Assembly: GCA_015680685.1 (NCBI GenBank)
Contig: MNCI01022611.1
Location: 2,445,727-2,509,726, forward strand
DNA length: 64,000 nucleotides
Direction: 5' to 3'
DNA from: Gnetum montanum
Taxonomy: Eukaryota; Streptophyta; Gnetopsida; Gnetales; Gnetaceae
Each line of letters opens with the position of its first letter. Within the stretch, counting starts at the first letter, position 1. Positions 36,761 through 48,829 of the stretch are shown one piece after another. The notes under the pieces were generated by a model. The model made no database searches. It had not been told where the DNA came from and saw only the letters and a list, made by a program, of their open reading frames with translations. The position numbers and the translations under genes were made by a program.

Positions 36761-38100
36761 GATGAATATGCTGTATCTGACCATTTTCTTGATGAAACCC
36801 TCTTTGCTGATGTAATAAATAATCAACCCATGGAAATAAATTGGTATAGTGGTATTCTTACTTATCTCATTTCCCAACAAATACCACAGGGATTGGAATT
36901 TAGGAAGAAACAACAGTTTCTTCACAAAATCAAGCACTTCATGGAAATTAAAGGACAACTCTATAAAGTCTATCCGAATGGCTTAGTTCGATGGTGTGTG
37001 CCCAATAAAGACCAATTAAAATTTCTCCAAGATGCTCATGAGGGCCCCTATGGGGATCATTATGCCAAGAGACAGATGGCTACCAAGGTCCTGCTCGCAG
37101 GATATTATTGGCCAACTCTATTCCAAGATGCCCATCATTTCACCGAATCCTGTGAACGTTGTCAACGAGATGGTGGAATGACTACTAGAATGGAGGGTTC
37201 ACAAAAATGGATTCAACCTTTAGAACCCTTTGATATCTAGGGAATAGATTTTATGGGGCCGATTACACCAATGTCCAACGGAAAAGCATATATCATCATT
37301 ACTATTGATTACTTAACCAAATGGGCTGAAGCAGCCACAGTAACAGATTGCACATCATCTACAGCTACACGATTTGTACAACAACAAATCATTAATAGGT
37401 TTGGCGTGCCACGTGCACTCATCTCTGATAATGGAACACATTTTACAGGTGCAACCTTCCGCAAAATGATGAAATGCTTGGGGGTTGAGCATAAATACCT
37501 TACCACCCCCAAGCTAATGGTCAAGCCAAGGTTACTAATAGGGAAATTACAAGAATATTAACATGAACAATTAGCAAATTTAGGTGAGACTGGAGCATGA
37601 AATTGAATGACGCTCTCTGGGCATACCGTTCCACTTGGAAGCTCCCTACAGGCTATTCTCCCTATGAGTTAGTATACGGAAAACTACCAAAGCTCCCCAT
37701 ATAGAATGAGCTCCATAAACTATCCATGGCTTGCAAACTTCACCTGGACCTCGACCTAGCACAAAAACAATGGTTAGTAACTTTGAACGTGTTAGACGAG
37801 AAAAGACTGGTTGCACTATCATTAAATGAGTTGCACAAGGCACATAGTAAATAGCGTTATGACTTAAGGATCTGAAGGTTTAGGTACCAACCAGGAGACA
37901 AGGTCCTTTACTAGAATCCCACACATGTCCCACAATGTATAAAGTTACAAACCTTGTGGGAAGGACCTCATATTATCCATACAACCTTCCCCTTTGAAGC
38001 CATGATGATATACAAGCCTAACAACCCAGATAAAAGGTTATTGGTTAATGTACAACAAACAAAACCTTTCCGTGAGCCAAAAATTGCTAGTACAAATTAC
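36761..38100 (+). pseudogene. Element B integrase, decayed
   Basis: The zinc-binding HHCC motif runs through HEGPYGDHYAKRQM and HFTESCERCQRDGG (37035-37175). The core has GIDFMGPITPMSNGK with the first catalytic Asp (37242), DYLTKWAEAA, and LISDNGTHFTG with the second (37420-37450). After a frameshift near 37505 the third site reads GQAKVTNRE, a Lys where Glu is expected. Then come STWKLPTGYSPYELVYGKLP (37632-37690), and a C-terminal region with YQPGDKV, LWEGPHIIHTTFPFEA and VNVQQTKPF (to 38070). Inserts cDNA into the host genome in the family; inactive here by frameshift, stops and the lost Glu. Confidence 0.88.
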
Positions 38101-40141
38101 ACCTCCACCAGCGGACAACCTCGCTCTCTATTTCGGATCTCTCCCTTTCCATTCAGTCATGGGGGAGATGACCACCTATGCTAATCATTGGAGGCCCTCA
38201 GTTCTTTTTAGTTTTTTTTTTTTTTTTGTTTTTGTCTTATACATTTTTGTCTTACACATTTTTGTTTTACATGTTTTTGTTTTACAAATTTTTTTAACTT
38301 TTCTTATTTTTTTTTTACACCATCGTTATACTTTTCCAATTTTTTATGTGTGTGTTTGTGTATGTGTGTCATCCACCATTTAAGTTCGTCACCCGCTAAG
38401 TGTTCTTCACGATGGTATGAACTGTTTTTTCATTGATTGCTAATGTTTGGTTTTTACCTTAAAGTTATGATGTTGATACTAAGGTATGTTCTTCTGATAT
38501 GGTAGGCAATGAGTTCACTTCATCCATCCATCCACCAAAGTCTATGTTCTCTCTTGGCTTGGAAATGTATAGTCTCTTTCTAATAAGAACTTTAACAAAT
38601 CAATGACTGGATATTTCTCAAACTAAGGAAGGACTCAAGGTTTGAAAAGGGTGTGACTTCAAGGGAACTTGATGCATTTGTGTTGGCCATTCTCTTGGAT
38701 TCTTGGATGTTTTCTTCTTGAGTTTTCTTGTCTTTCTGATGTTACCCAATCATCGGGAAGCTGAGCCAATAAAAATAACAAGTCTTTGCATGGTGTGATT
38801 CTCACGCATAAAAACACAAACCACAAAAAGGAAAAAAAGAAAAACAAACAAAGAGAAAAAGAAAAAAAGACAAAGAAAGAAAGTGAGAATTCAAAGCACA
38901 CCCCTTAGACGAAATAATCCCTTAGGCTACAAGCACTAGTTATGGAAACAAAAACGTTCCCTCTAACTAAGGCCCTTCTCGCTTCCCATTCTCTCTTCAT
39001 TCGTTTTTTCGGCATGGTGGTGGCTCTTGGAGGAAGCATTCTTGTTATTCAAGTGGATGGGTTGGCCAAGTGCATTGATGCAAATTCACTGGATGTGGTT
39101 GGTTTGAGGCCGGAGTTGGAATGAGATTTACCAACTCACATTAATCATAAAACACACAAGGGGCTGTACACCACCTTGTTCTTAGGATTCCATTACATCC
39201 TCTTCTCTCCACCCTTCTCTCCATTGTTCACCTCACTGCCAGTTGTATCATTAGTGTATATTTTGGTAGATGCATTGTTTTCTTTTTGGTAAATTCTTAC
39301 GGTTAAGACTTTATCTCTTGTTCCAAAGGACATTCCCAGAGCCTACGAACTCTTTGAATGTGGGTTTGTTAGGGCATTAAGGGCATGAGCCTACTTTGGG
39401 GAGGATCCACTGACATTCCTATTTGGTGCATCATTTAAATTCTTTCCTTTAACATTTTGCAATTAATTTTATTTTGTTCATTTAAATTTTGACATCCATT
39501 TCATCGATGTCTTAGTTGTCTCTTTTTCTCCATCTTCTTGTTCTTATTCTTTCTCAATTCTCTTGCTACCGAAGGTTCGCGATTAGTTATGGAGGTACGG
39601 AGCCCAATTTTTTTGATTTTCTCCTAACCCCTACACCTTCAGTAGTCATCATTTATATATTCCCAAATCCGTATCTGCCATACCACAACCCAGCCAATGG
39701 ACTTACACCGAAGCAACCACATTGAAATTCATCTACCCTTGCTAATATAAGACTGTGTTGTGTGTGCAGATGGTGATCATATAACAATGGACCAGATCTG
39801 GAGGGAGCACTTGGAATAGAGCGATGCTGAAGCAGCTTTGCAAGGAGCAAGACTGATGAGACACTTATGGATGAACAATGAAAGGCACAATCTTGGCGTT
39901 GGCAGCAATAAGACTTCTTCTCTCTTCTCTCTTCTCTTTTCTCTCAAGCTACCAAATGAGGCCTGCTGTCAATGTAATAAGGTGTTCACCCTTGTTGTCA
40001 TGAACACCAGTTTTGTTGAGTCTTATAATCATGATCCGTTCACATGTCATCCCATTAGTTTCCATTGAGTCAATAATCCCATACCTTCCCGATATTATTG
40101 TAATGAACTCAAGGATGAGTTTTCATTTAGTCATTAGGGTA
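38101..40141 (+). other. 3' spacer of element B
   Basis: About 2 kb between integrase and 3' LTR, inverted counterpart of 28783-30848. Contains T-rich minisatellite units (38214-38300), a broken GT repeat (38347-38370) and short reading frames (38942-39124, 39838-40068) partly conserved with C. No env-like protein can be recognised. It ends in the weak polypurine tract ATTAGGGTA. Confidence 0.55.
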
Positions 40142-41164
40142 TGATGGGACGCGATATCGCATGGGCTACGATATCGTGTACGCGATATCACGTCCACCGC
40201 GATATCGCATCCCCCACAATATCACGTATGCAATATCGCGTCTTCCCCTACAATATCACGTATGTGATATCGTGGTCTGCCACCATATCTATAAATAAGA
40301 GGTGGCTCTCCCTTGTTTCCTCATCCTAGGCTAGAAGTAGGGAAACTCTGGCAGATTAATCACTCCAGAGATAGAATATTTTCCATGTGCCTGCAGTAGG
40401 AGTCCTAAAGTGAACGGATCTTTATTCGAGTAACATTGTACCTAAACACAAGTTGTGTACAGCAATAAAGATGAGCTTCTTGATAAACCTTGCAGTGTAT
40501 GGAATAGGATTTTATTATTGTTATTCATTACTTTTCATTTATTACCTTGCAGTAATGCAGAATGAGTACAACTTGATTACGAGCATTTAAGGATGTGTAC
40601 AGATGATCAAGGAATGGATGCTCATCGCGATTAGATTCTCTTTCACCCTTATCTCCTAGTAACATGGAATGAGTATGACTTGATTACGAGCATTTAAGGA
40701 TGTGTACGGATAATCAAGAAACGGATGCTCATCATGCTCAGGCTAGTTAAGTGCCTCAGTACGACCACTTTGAGCACGTGTGTTACGCGTGGTGATCCCA
40801 GCAATGATTAGTGTTTGGTAGCCACGGTTGCATCGGTTCAGGGTGTGTACGGTAAGTGCGAACAGATGCTGACACTAGGTTAAGTTAGACTTAGTTCATT
40901 AGTTAGAGTTAGTACTTAGTTTCTCAACCCTTCACCCTATTAGCATAGAAGACCTAAAAGCACGAAAAACTATAAAAATCATATACCTCAGACTTGCTTA
41001 ACCATGCACCATGACAACTACAAGTAAGTCTAGGAAGACAATGAATAATTAACCCTAAGTGTTCCAAGAGGTGTGTAGGCACTTAGTCTGCAGAGTTCGA
41101 CCGGATCGTGCATGCTACGCTTGTATTCGTATGGTTGAGTGTAGGGGTATCTCGCTACTCATCA
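40142..41164 (+). repeat. 3' LTR of element B
   Basis: 1023 bp, TGATGGGACG to TACTCATCA, direct repeat of 30854-31834. Eight GATATC/AATATC palindromes (40150-40280), TATAAATA at 40290-40297 and the same internal duplication as the 5' LTR. Longer than the 5' LTR partly because the palindrome array is larger. Confidence 0.92.
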
Positions 41165-42000
41165 TTAATGTTCTTAGATTAAGGGGTGGAAGTCGATGAC
41201 ACTCATACTCCAATGTATCTATGCCTTCGTTGTTGGCATGAGTTGTTCCCCAGGTTTGTTCCATGCATATTGGGTTGCTCTTTAGACTAGCTATCAACCA
41301 CAGGGTATCCACTACTTGTGTGGTTGCTACATACAAGCACCTTTGTATTTGTGTTTCTTTGGCACACCAATTGCATAGAAGGGATGCTGAGCATTCCTCC
41401 ATGTCATCACCCTCTGAGTCATTGTATGTGATACACGGAACTTTCTTCTTCACGATCTTTCCATAAATATTTACCTTAGATATCTCCAAGGAAAGATCGT
41501 GGATCCGTAGGTACACATCTATTGTACTTAGCCATGGCCTTCCCATTATAATTGGGAAGCCCCTGTTGTCAATGTTAACTTCTATCACCAGAAAATCGAC
41601 AAGGTATGACCAACCACACACAGTGGTAATGATGTCCTCCACCAATCCCAAGGGAATGGTGATGGACTGGTTAGCCAACTCAAGTTGGATATTGCTCTTC
41701 TTAAGTTGGGGTAGGTTCTAGGCTTCATACATTTCTCATGAGATTAAGTTGACTCCAGAACCTGAGTCAAGAAGAGCTTTATGTGGTTTGTTCCTGATGA
41801 TTTGTAAATAGATTAAGGGGCTTCTAGGATTAGAGAGTTTCCTAGGAAGGTGGCCTACCTTGATCCAGTCGGTTATAGTATGTGTTAACATAACCATATG
41901 TGTGAAGCTCTGCTGTTGGACTGAAGGGGACCCCAAAGTTTTGGATGGTGGAGGAGTGTGCACAGACTCAATCGCTTATTGTTGCAAGAGCTTGTATGGC
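41165..42000 (-). pseudogene. Element C protease region, cut by element B
   Basis: Minus strand: TDWIKVGHLPRKLSNPRSPL (near 41880-41820), HKALLDSGSGVNLIS (near 41790-41740) with the catalytic Asp-Ser-Gly intact, then LGLVEDIITTVCGWSYLVDF and FPIIMGRPWLSTIDVYL (41650-41500). The following Cys-rich linker runs to ECHRLPPLNLRT and into B at 41165. Homologous to B 34.3-35.2 kb. One stop lies between the active site and the next block. Confidence 0.85.
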
Positions 42001-42399
42001 CTTTTGGTTCTAAAGAAAGATCTTCTCTTTTTACAGTTGTTAGAACTAGCATCAAGTTTAATTTTTACAGCTCTCACAGCATTACATTGCTGCGGTTGAG
42101 TGGGGAGTTCCCCTTGCATTGTTGGAGCAGGAGATATGGGAACTACAAGTGGAAGAGGTGCATATGGAGTTGAAGGATGGTATGGATGTGGAGCATCTCC
42201 TGGAGGAGAAGGAATCCTCCTAAAGTGCTCCCAAACTTGGTAGTGACGTTGGGGAGTTGTCTAATCCATAGAGTCACTTGGAGAAACCAGCTGCTACACA
42301 TAATAGCCATAAGGATTAGGTTGCCAGTAAGGGTACTGTTGTCTCAGTGGTGGCATCCCCCATGACTATGGGTGTTTCCACTACTGATGTTGATCAATG

Positions 42400-44427
42400 G
42401 GTTGTGGCAGAGTTCCACTTGGATAATACATTAATGGTTGGTGAAACTATCTTGGGTTACCTTGGGGATAAGGTAACCTTCGAGGTGTTTTTCGTTTATT
42501 AAGTCTCGGGTTGAGTGCATACACCCCAGACTCTTGTAGATGTGAGATGATTGGACAACATCCCTTAGGATGGTCATATTGGTAGATCTTACATCCACCA
42601 TCATTGTCTATGTTTGAGTCCACAACCTCATTGGAGATAGTTATTTTCCCCTTACCCTTATTATGTGTAGGGCCTGAATCTCTCTGCTTGTTCTTATCTT
42701 TGTCACTACCTCATTCCACCTTAGACTCCTCTATGATTTTCAAGACAGTTTCAAGTCTAGAGTCTAAGAAAAACCACAATTGATCCACCTTAGCTGATAC
42801 TTCTGTTGTTAGCTTTTGAATTAGCAAGGTTTTTCTGTTCACCAACTCTTCAAGTGGTGACTCATCCTCCTCATCACAAAATCTCTTCCTTCTTTCGAAG
42901 GGAAGGATCGTGATTATATTCTTTTACGCTCTCTCTTTTCTGCAGCTCCCTTTCTTCTTTGGCTACTTGCTCCAACAAGTGATGAATTTCATGGGCTCTA
43001 AATTCTGATAGTCTCCCTTGGGCATAAGTCCCAAGGGTTCTTCTAGTCTCATACCTTAGCCATCTACGAGATGACGAAGTTGATCCTGTTGAGCGTAACC
43101 ATAGCCCGGGAAATGATGTAACAATGCATAGTAGTGGCCCCATGGCAACATCCAAGGATTCATGATTACCTTGTTTCCATCCTTAGATCTTTTTATACAA
43201 ATTAGACACTCTGGAGTACATTTGATATTTTTCATTGAACAATTTTAACATCGTACTCCACCTCCTAATGGTTTTCAGTTCTAAGGACTAGTACCAACTC
43301 TCTGCTTCCTTAATGAGTTTCCTAGGAAACAACTTTAGTTCTTGCCACTCATTCTCTATGTTTTGCAAGGCACAGGCATTATGGAATGCCTATAAATGAT
43401 GTTTCAGATCAGCGTTGTATCCCTCTTCGGAGCATGGGATGTTGTTCATGTCTAAGCACTTGATCTGGCTATCTTTTTGATGCCTTGTCGGTATTCTAAC
43501 TGCCTCCATTATATCTAGCATACTCTAGGTTGCAAGTAGGGGCTCTTCATGATCATTTCTTTCATGACATCTGTGATGTCTACGTTGTTCCCTACTTTCC
43601 CTTCATTCATGCCTTGATTCTCATGAGTGCCCTCGTCCTCTCTCTCAACCTTCTCATCGAGGGCTCTCATTTTTCCTACCGCAATCCTCACCGTTATGCT
43701 TTTTATGGCTACACCCAGATGTAGAAGGAGAGGGTGAGTGATGTGATGAAGGGAAAGAAGAAGGAGAACCATCGCCATGACAATTCTTCTTACCTTCTCT
43801 TTGGTTGCTACGGCCCCGATCGTGATGACGATCTAAGTACCCGTCCTTGTCATGTGTTGTTGTTACCTCAGTGAACAGTTGGCGTTCACGGGGATCAAAA
43901 CTAGTATTATGTATCGTGGAGCGTAGGTTCTAATACCCCACCTCCTCAACATCATTAGGAGTGGGAACATCATTTGATAGAGAACCCATTATAATGGGTT
44001 CATCATCTCCAATTTCACTTAGGATGTGCGGGACCCCTTTGCCCTTCGTTAGTGTATGATGGCTCTCCTGCTATGAGTCCCTTAGATGTTGCACTACTGT
44101 GGGATGGTAATCCCTTATGTCATAATCTCCTGCAATGTATTCAGCATATAATTCTATCATACCTATTTGTGCAAGAGCACGAAGAAGCATGTTTGGAACT
44201 GATCAATCTAGAAGTAACACTATGTTACCTTGCAAGTCTCTCCATCGCAACTGTTCATCTTGATGGAGGATAAAGGTAAAATCTAGTATGTACTCATCAG
44301 AATGAGTATATACCACTCGGTATTGTTGAGGAGTTGGTGGATTTCAGTTATGTGTTTTAGACTGCCGACTGTTTCTTGTATTATCCCTAGGTGGTGTAAG
44401 GCTCTTGTGAGAAGAAGAAGAAGACAT
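42400..44427 (-). pseudogene. Element C gag, decayed
   Basis: Start ATG at 44427 (MSSSSSHKSLTPPRDN), matching the B start. It has the same plan as B gag: N-terminal domain, Ser/His-rich charged region (43830-43700), capsid core on the minus strand from about 43470 to 43090 with RLDMNNI and, near 43110, a HHFPGYGYA-like block, then RYETRRTLGTYAQGRLSEFR (near 43050), and a zinc-knuckle-like segment near 42590 (CKIYQYDHPKGCC, second Cys lost). Multiple stops and frameshifts. Confidence 0.8.
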
Positions 44428-44551
44428 TGTGTCTTATCAGTGTGCTATTTAACCATTATATAAATTTTTCTTTTAATTAACCCTAAGGTTCAGTTAAGCT
44501 CCCAATGATGTGAGTGATCTCCTATGTTCTACTTAGCGCACAAACACTTAG

Positions 44552-44569
44552 TCCTTGGTAACGGCGCCA
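44552..44569 (-). other. Primer-binding site of element C
   Basis: TGGCGCCGTTACCAAGGA on the minus strand, one base from the LTR; the tRNA-Asp-type site with small changes in its 3' part compared with B. Confidence 0.8.
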
Positions 44570-44570
44570 A

Positions 44571-45339
44571 TGATGAGTGGCAAGGTACCCCTACACTCAA
44601 CCATATGAATATGAGTGTAGCACGTGTGATCTGGTCAAACTCCACAAACTAAGTGCCTACACACCTCATGGAATACTTAGGGTTAATCATTCGTTGTCTT
44701 CCCAAACTTACTTGTAGTTGTCATGGTGTATGGTTAAGTAAATCTAAGGTATATGATTTTTATATCTTTTTATGTTTTATCTCCTATGCTAACAAGGTGA
44801 AGGGTGAAGAGACTAATTGACTAACTTTAACTAACTAACTAAGCATTACTTAACCTAGTGTAAGCATCCATTCCCACTTACCATTTCCACCCTGAACTGA
44901 TGCAACCTTGGTTACCAAACGCTAGTCGTTGCTAGGATCACCAAGCGTAATGCACGTGCTCGAAGTGGTCGTACTAAGGCACTTAAATAGGAGAGAAGAG
45001 TTGAGAGAGTTTTAATTAACCAAGAAAGCAATTAAATGATAAAAAATAAATAAAATCCTTATTAGCCTATTCCATGCACTATAAGGTTTATCTAAGAAGT
45101 TCATCTTTATTTCTATACACAAACTTGTGTTCAGGTACAATGTCTGCTCAAATAAAGATCCGTTCACTTTGGAGTTCCTACTGCAGGCACATGGAAATTA
45201 ATCTATCTCTAGAGAGGTAAAACTACTAGATTTTCTCTACAGTCTAGGCCTAGATTGGAAACAAGGGAGAGCTACCTCTTATTTATAGACTTGGCGGTGC
45301 ACCACAATATCGTGGCCCATGCGATATCGCATCCCATCA
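44571..45339 (-). repeat. 5' LTR of element C
   Basis: 769 bp direct repeat of 27940-28773. Minus-strand TATAAATA at 45280-45287. Only two GATATC-type palindromes remain between TATA and the terminus (45305-45330), so it is shorter than its partner. Confidence 0.92.
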
Positions 45340-45399
45340 AATATTAAAGGGGAGCTCTCCCTATAGTGTACCCCTAGGTTCATCATTGTTGGTTTTGGC

Positions 45400-45900
45400 C
45401 TCTTTCACTCCATCAGGCTTCTTAAATTTGTGGCTAAGAGTTTCTTCCTAAAACTCCACTCAGGCCTCTACTCTATGTCTATGTTGTTAACTGCTAGGGA
45501 AACTGTGTTGTCATCATGAATGATTATTTCACCTCCCTAGTAAGATCGGTGAATTTCTTGGTGGATGGATGAGGACCCAGCTCATAATTGAGCTAGCCAA
45601 GGCCTTCCCAAGATAAGGTTGAAGCCTGGTGTTTCCTCTAGCACTAAGAAGTTGGCCATTGTGAGGAATTGCTCCACTTCCAGGAAGTCTAAAGAGATAT
45701 ATCCTTTGACAACAACCCACGATTCATTGAAGGATTTAAGAGATAATGTTAAAGTGTGTTGTATGTGTTCTATTAGGCCTAAACATTTGACGATGGTATA
45801 GGGTATTACATTTTTTGGTACTCCATCGTCTATATGTCCTCTATGCACTTTGTATTTTCCTACCCTTATTGTTATAAAGAGAGAAGCCTTTGTCACCTTC
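45400..45900 (-). pseudogene. Element D protease region
   Basis: Minus strand from 45896: MTKASLFITIRVGKYKVHRG, HIDDGVPKNVIPYTIVKCLG, SFNESWVVVKGYISLDFLEV and ETPGFNLILGRPWLAQL (to 45590). Homologous to A's protease; the D copy keeps the ILGRPWL motif and reads IDDG at the presumed active site. It runs on toward C's insertion at 45340 and resumes at 27934. Retropepsin-like role inferred from position after gag and motif order. Confidence 0.7.
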
Positions 45901-48829
45901 CTATTTTAGGGATTGGTTTTCATTGTTGACTTTGCTTCTTCCCTAGGTGAAGATGGTACCATCACTACATGGATGGATTCCTCACTTGCAAGGATGTATT
46001 CACTAATGGAAACGGATGTCAACATCCTAACTAGTGCTTCGCAATGTGCAATGGAATTCATGACAAGATCATACAAGCTAAGGGTTGTATTCTTTTACTT
46101 TGGTGCCTATTTGACTTGTTCCATCACATTGATGAAGTCTTTGTTATTGACCATATAATTTTCATTCCTATTATTCTTAACTTCCTCCATGCACCATAAA
46201 ATGTGGACTTCGTGTTTTGGTTGTTGTGGTCTAGCCTCTTTCCCCTTCCCTTGGGACTAGGGGTCCTTCCATGGGTTATTAGTTGAAGTAGCCTGGGTAG
46301 TAAAGGTAATGGGCATGGATGAAATGGGAGTGGGCTTTGGTGCACCCACTTCCTTTAATGCCTTGGCCTACCTACTATCTTTATGTTTAGGATTTTATGC
46401 AATGTTCTTACATTATTTTCCTGGTAAATTCTAGTTATCATTAGTTAGTTGAGAGGAAGAATTTGTTGCATTAGCTACCATGGGGAGACATTGTTCAGTT
46501 GCAAGGGTGGACTTAGTGAAAATGGGAGGGGGCACTTTGCTAACAAAAGGCTCCTTGGGGAACGTTGGTGATGGTATCCTTAAAAAAAAGGGGGATCCTT
46601 GAACTAGTGGAAATTGAAGGGCTACTTTTGCTATGAGGAGGTACCCGAATCATAAGTGATTCCCTTACAGGCCTATAATCATTGTTGACATTGAATGCCA
46701 CTATGGTATATGGGCTATTTTTGGCATTCAATGGATCTTTGTAGACATGAATCTACTATTTCTATGATCTAACTAGGTTACAGAAGTCAATCACTAGTTC
46801 ATCCTTATCTATCATGTTTTTCAGGTCATCTTTTAGCATTAGGCAAAAGTTGGTATCATTACCCAACAGCTGATGATAGTGATAGAAGCAATTAATTTTA
46901 AAGTATGTGGGTACTAGAGATCATCTTTAGTTACACAAGTAGGATCTTTGGCTATCTCACATAGTGTTTCATGCCTCTTATAAGAATTTTATATTTTTTG
47001 CTTATACTGCATTCTCCCACTCATCAATATTTGGTCAAGGAGTTTGATGCATTTAATGGTGACCTAGTATACTTCAACCAGTCTTTTCATTTGAAATTAG
47101 GCCTAACAGTAGTTAATGTAGGGGTGCTAGATGTTAGAGGTTGGTTCTTATTAGCAAGGATCTTAGGTTGGTTCATTCTTAGCCCCTAGATGATCATTTT
47201 ACTCTATTTGCCATTGTGGTCACTGCTACGTTGTTTGGCCTCCCCCTCTCCTTATCCTTTCATGTGTGTTGGTTCTTATATGCCACATAGATGAGGTCAT
47301 GGCTAGCTTATGCAATATCATCTATGTTCTTAGTTTGAGAGAAAGCCTAACTAAGTCACTGTATATCTAAGTAGTATAGATTTGACTTGATAAAGTCATT
47401 AATCATCCCCTTGAATATAGCTAGAATGTATGTCTCACCTATTGATTCTGGAATCTCATTGAGCAAAGCATTCCATCATTGTATGAACTTTTGCATCAGC
47501 TCAAGGGATCCTTTCTTGACCTTCATTAGTTGGCCAATGGTTGTGTTAGGTTTTAAGTTGTACTTGAAATAGTTAACAAATTTTGAAATCAAGTCTTCCC
47601 ATAAGCATATGAATTCTCTTGGTAAGGCATGGTACCAATCTAGGGCTTTCTCTATAAGAGACATATGAAAAATCTACATGATCATGTGTGCTCAAACTTG
47701 TAGTAACAAGCACTCATAATGAAAGGTTATAAGGTGCATGTTAGGATCACCCTCACTATTGTACTTAGTAAGTTAAGGTACAGGGACACCAAGGGGAAGA
47801 GTCAGTTGTCAAACCGCAACACTAATGGGATCATCTTGATAGAAGTCCATTGTCTTTACAATTTAAGATGTGCAAGCCTAAAGCCTCTATAACTCTTCTA
47901 TTAAGTCTTGGATCATTTGGAAGGCTTGATCTAGTTCTTGAGGTGCCCCTATCGATTGTGGGATTTGCATAGAAGGTTGGGGCATGAGCTAGAATTCCTA
48001 TGGCCTCATGATGGATTATGGCACTAACAAGAGAGTTTGAGTCATTATGGTTGCAGGTGGGCTAAATAATGAAAAACAAGTCTGTGCTAATATCTAAGGC
48101 ACAAAGGTGACAAAAGGGGTATGTGATGCTTGAGTCACTTGAGGTCCGACTATGGGCTCCATCTATTTGATAAATGAAGTGATAGTCACAACCACTAGTG
48201 ATGGCCTCGTAGACTATGGTTAGCTGGCAACAGGCACGGAGAAGGGGAAGGTTGTTACTTGTGGCAACAATTATGTTTGGTATGCTTCTATAACAAGTGT
48301 TGGTCAAAACATGGTTGGATAGGGGGGAGGTGAGGACTAAGGAATCTACCCTATGGAAGAGGCAAGGGGCATTGAAGTGGCCAAGGTAGCTTTGGGAGTC
48401 AATTTTTGGAAGAGCCCACCTATGAGATTCTCATGTTTAGACTCTAGGCCCAAACTCAACTTCTTTCTCATGTTTTTCATCTAAACTAGCCTTTCCATCC
48501 TCTTCATCCATCTTAATCAAGTGAGAGAGGATGTGTGCATAGGTCTCATTTAAGGATATTTTATCATATAGGGAAGGTATGTTTTCCTTTTCATCATGGT
48601 GGATAAGTTCATATTCCTATTTTTCCTTTGCTTCCATTTTTGAAATAAGCATGCCAGCTTGAATCTTGGCATAAATGAAGTGGTAATGGTCTTTTTTTAT
48701 TACTAAAAACTCTAGGCTTTGCCCCCTGAGCCCAAGTGATTGCCTACAATAAGCTACAGTGGCGTCTTTGGAATCATAAACCCTTATAGCTTGTTGACTA
48801 GATGTTGTGTCGATGAAGTTGAAAGGCAA
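45901..48829 (-). pseudogene. Element D gag, decayed
   Basis: The probable start at 48829 opens MPFNFIDTTSSQQAIRVYDS. The capsid core is at 47664-47470: SLIEKALDWYHALPREF, SKFVNYFKYNLKPN, VKKGSLELMQKFIQ, nearly the same spacing as in A. The linker and zinc-binding area (47.3-46.7 kb) are badly broken. The proline and glycine-rich middle (48.3-47.9 kb) has many stops. It belongs to the same gag-pro frame as the protease at 45.4-45.9 kb. Confidence 0.75.

Larger units (their letters stand above)
30854..41164 (+). mobile_element. Element B: complete-length Athila/Tat-like Ty3/gypsy retrotransposon
   Basis: 10.3 kb with LTRs 30854-31834 and 40142-41164, flanked by the perfect target duplication TTAAT (30849-30853 and 41165-41169). 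In order: primer site TGGTACCGTTGCCGGGGA, gag with a CX2CX3HX4C knuckle, retropepsin-like protease, RT, RNase H, integrase, 2-kb spacer, 3' LTR. The primer site resembles the tRNA-Asp type site of Athila elements. All coding parts carry stops or frameshifts, so the copy is inactive. The LTRs differ by eye at roughly one base in ten, so insertion is old, yet younger than C, which it interrupts. Confidence 0.92.
27940..45339 (-). mobile_element. Element C: Athila/Tat-like retrotransposon lacking RT-RNase H-integrase, itself interrupted by element B
   Basis: LTRs at 27940-28773 and 44571-45339, both in the minus orientation, are flanked by the perfect 5-bp target duplication AATAT (27935-27939 and 45340-45344). 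Primer site 44552-44569, gag and protease are present. After the protease the element passes through the B insertion (30849-41169), and within about 60 bp it continues with sequence homologous to B from about 38130 onwards. The counterpart of B's 35.24-38.12 kb (RT, RNase H, integrase) is missing. Without B, C is about 7.1 kb. It needed polymerase and integrase from a relative if it moved in this form; alternatively the deletion came after insertion. Confidence 0.85.

Noticed and set aside
38942-39124. Possible envelope-like gene in the B and C 3' spacers
   Set aside because: A short stretch is conserved between B and C, but there is no signal peptide plus transmembrane pattern and the frame has stops; conservation is expected from recent common origin.
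28783-40141. Inverted repeat of 2-kb blocks as evidence for a foldback or Helitron-type element
   Set aside because: Fully explained by B and C being related elements nested in opposite orientation, each with matching target duplications.
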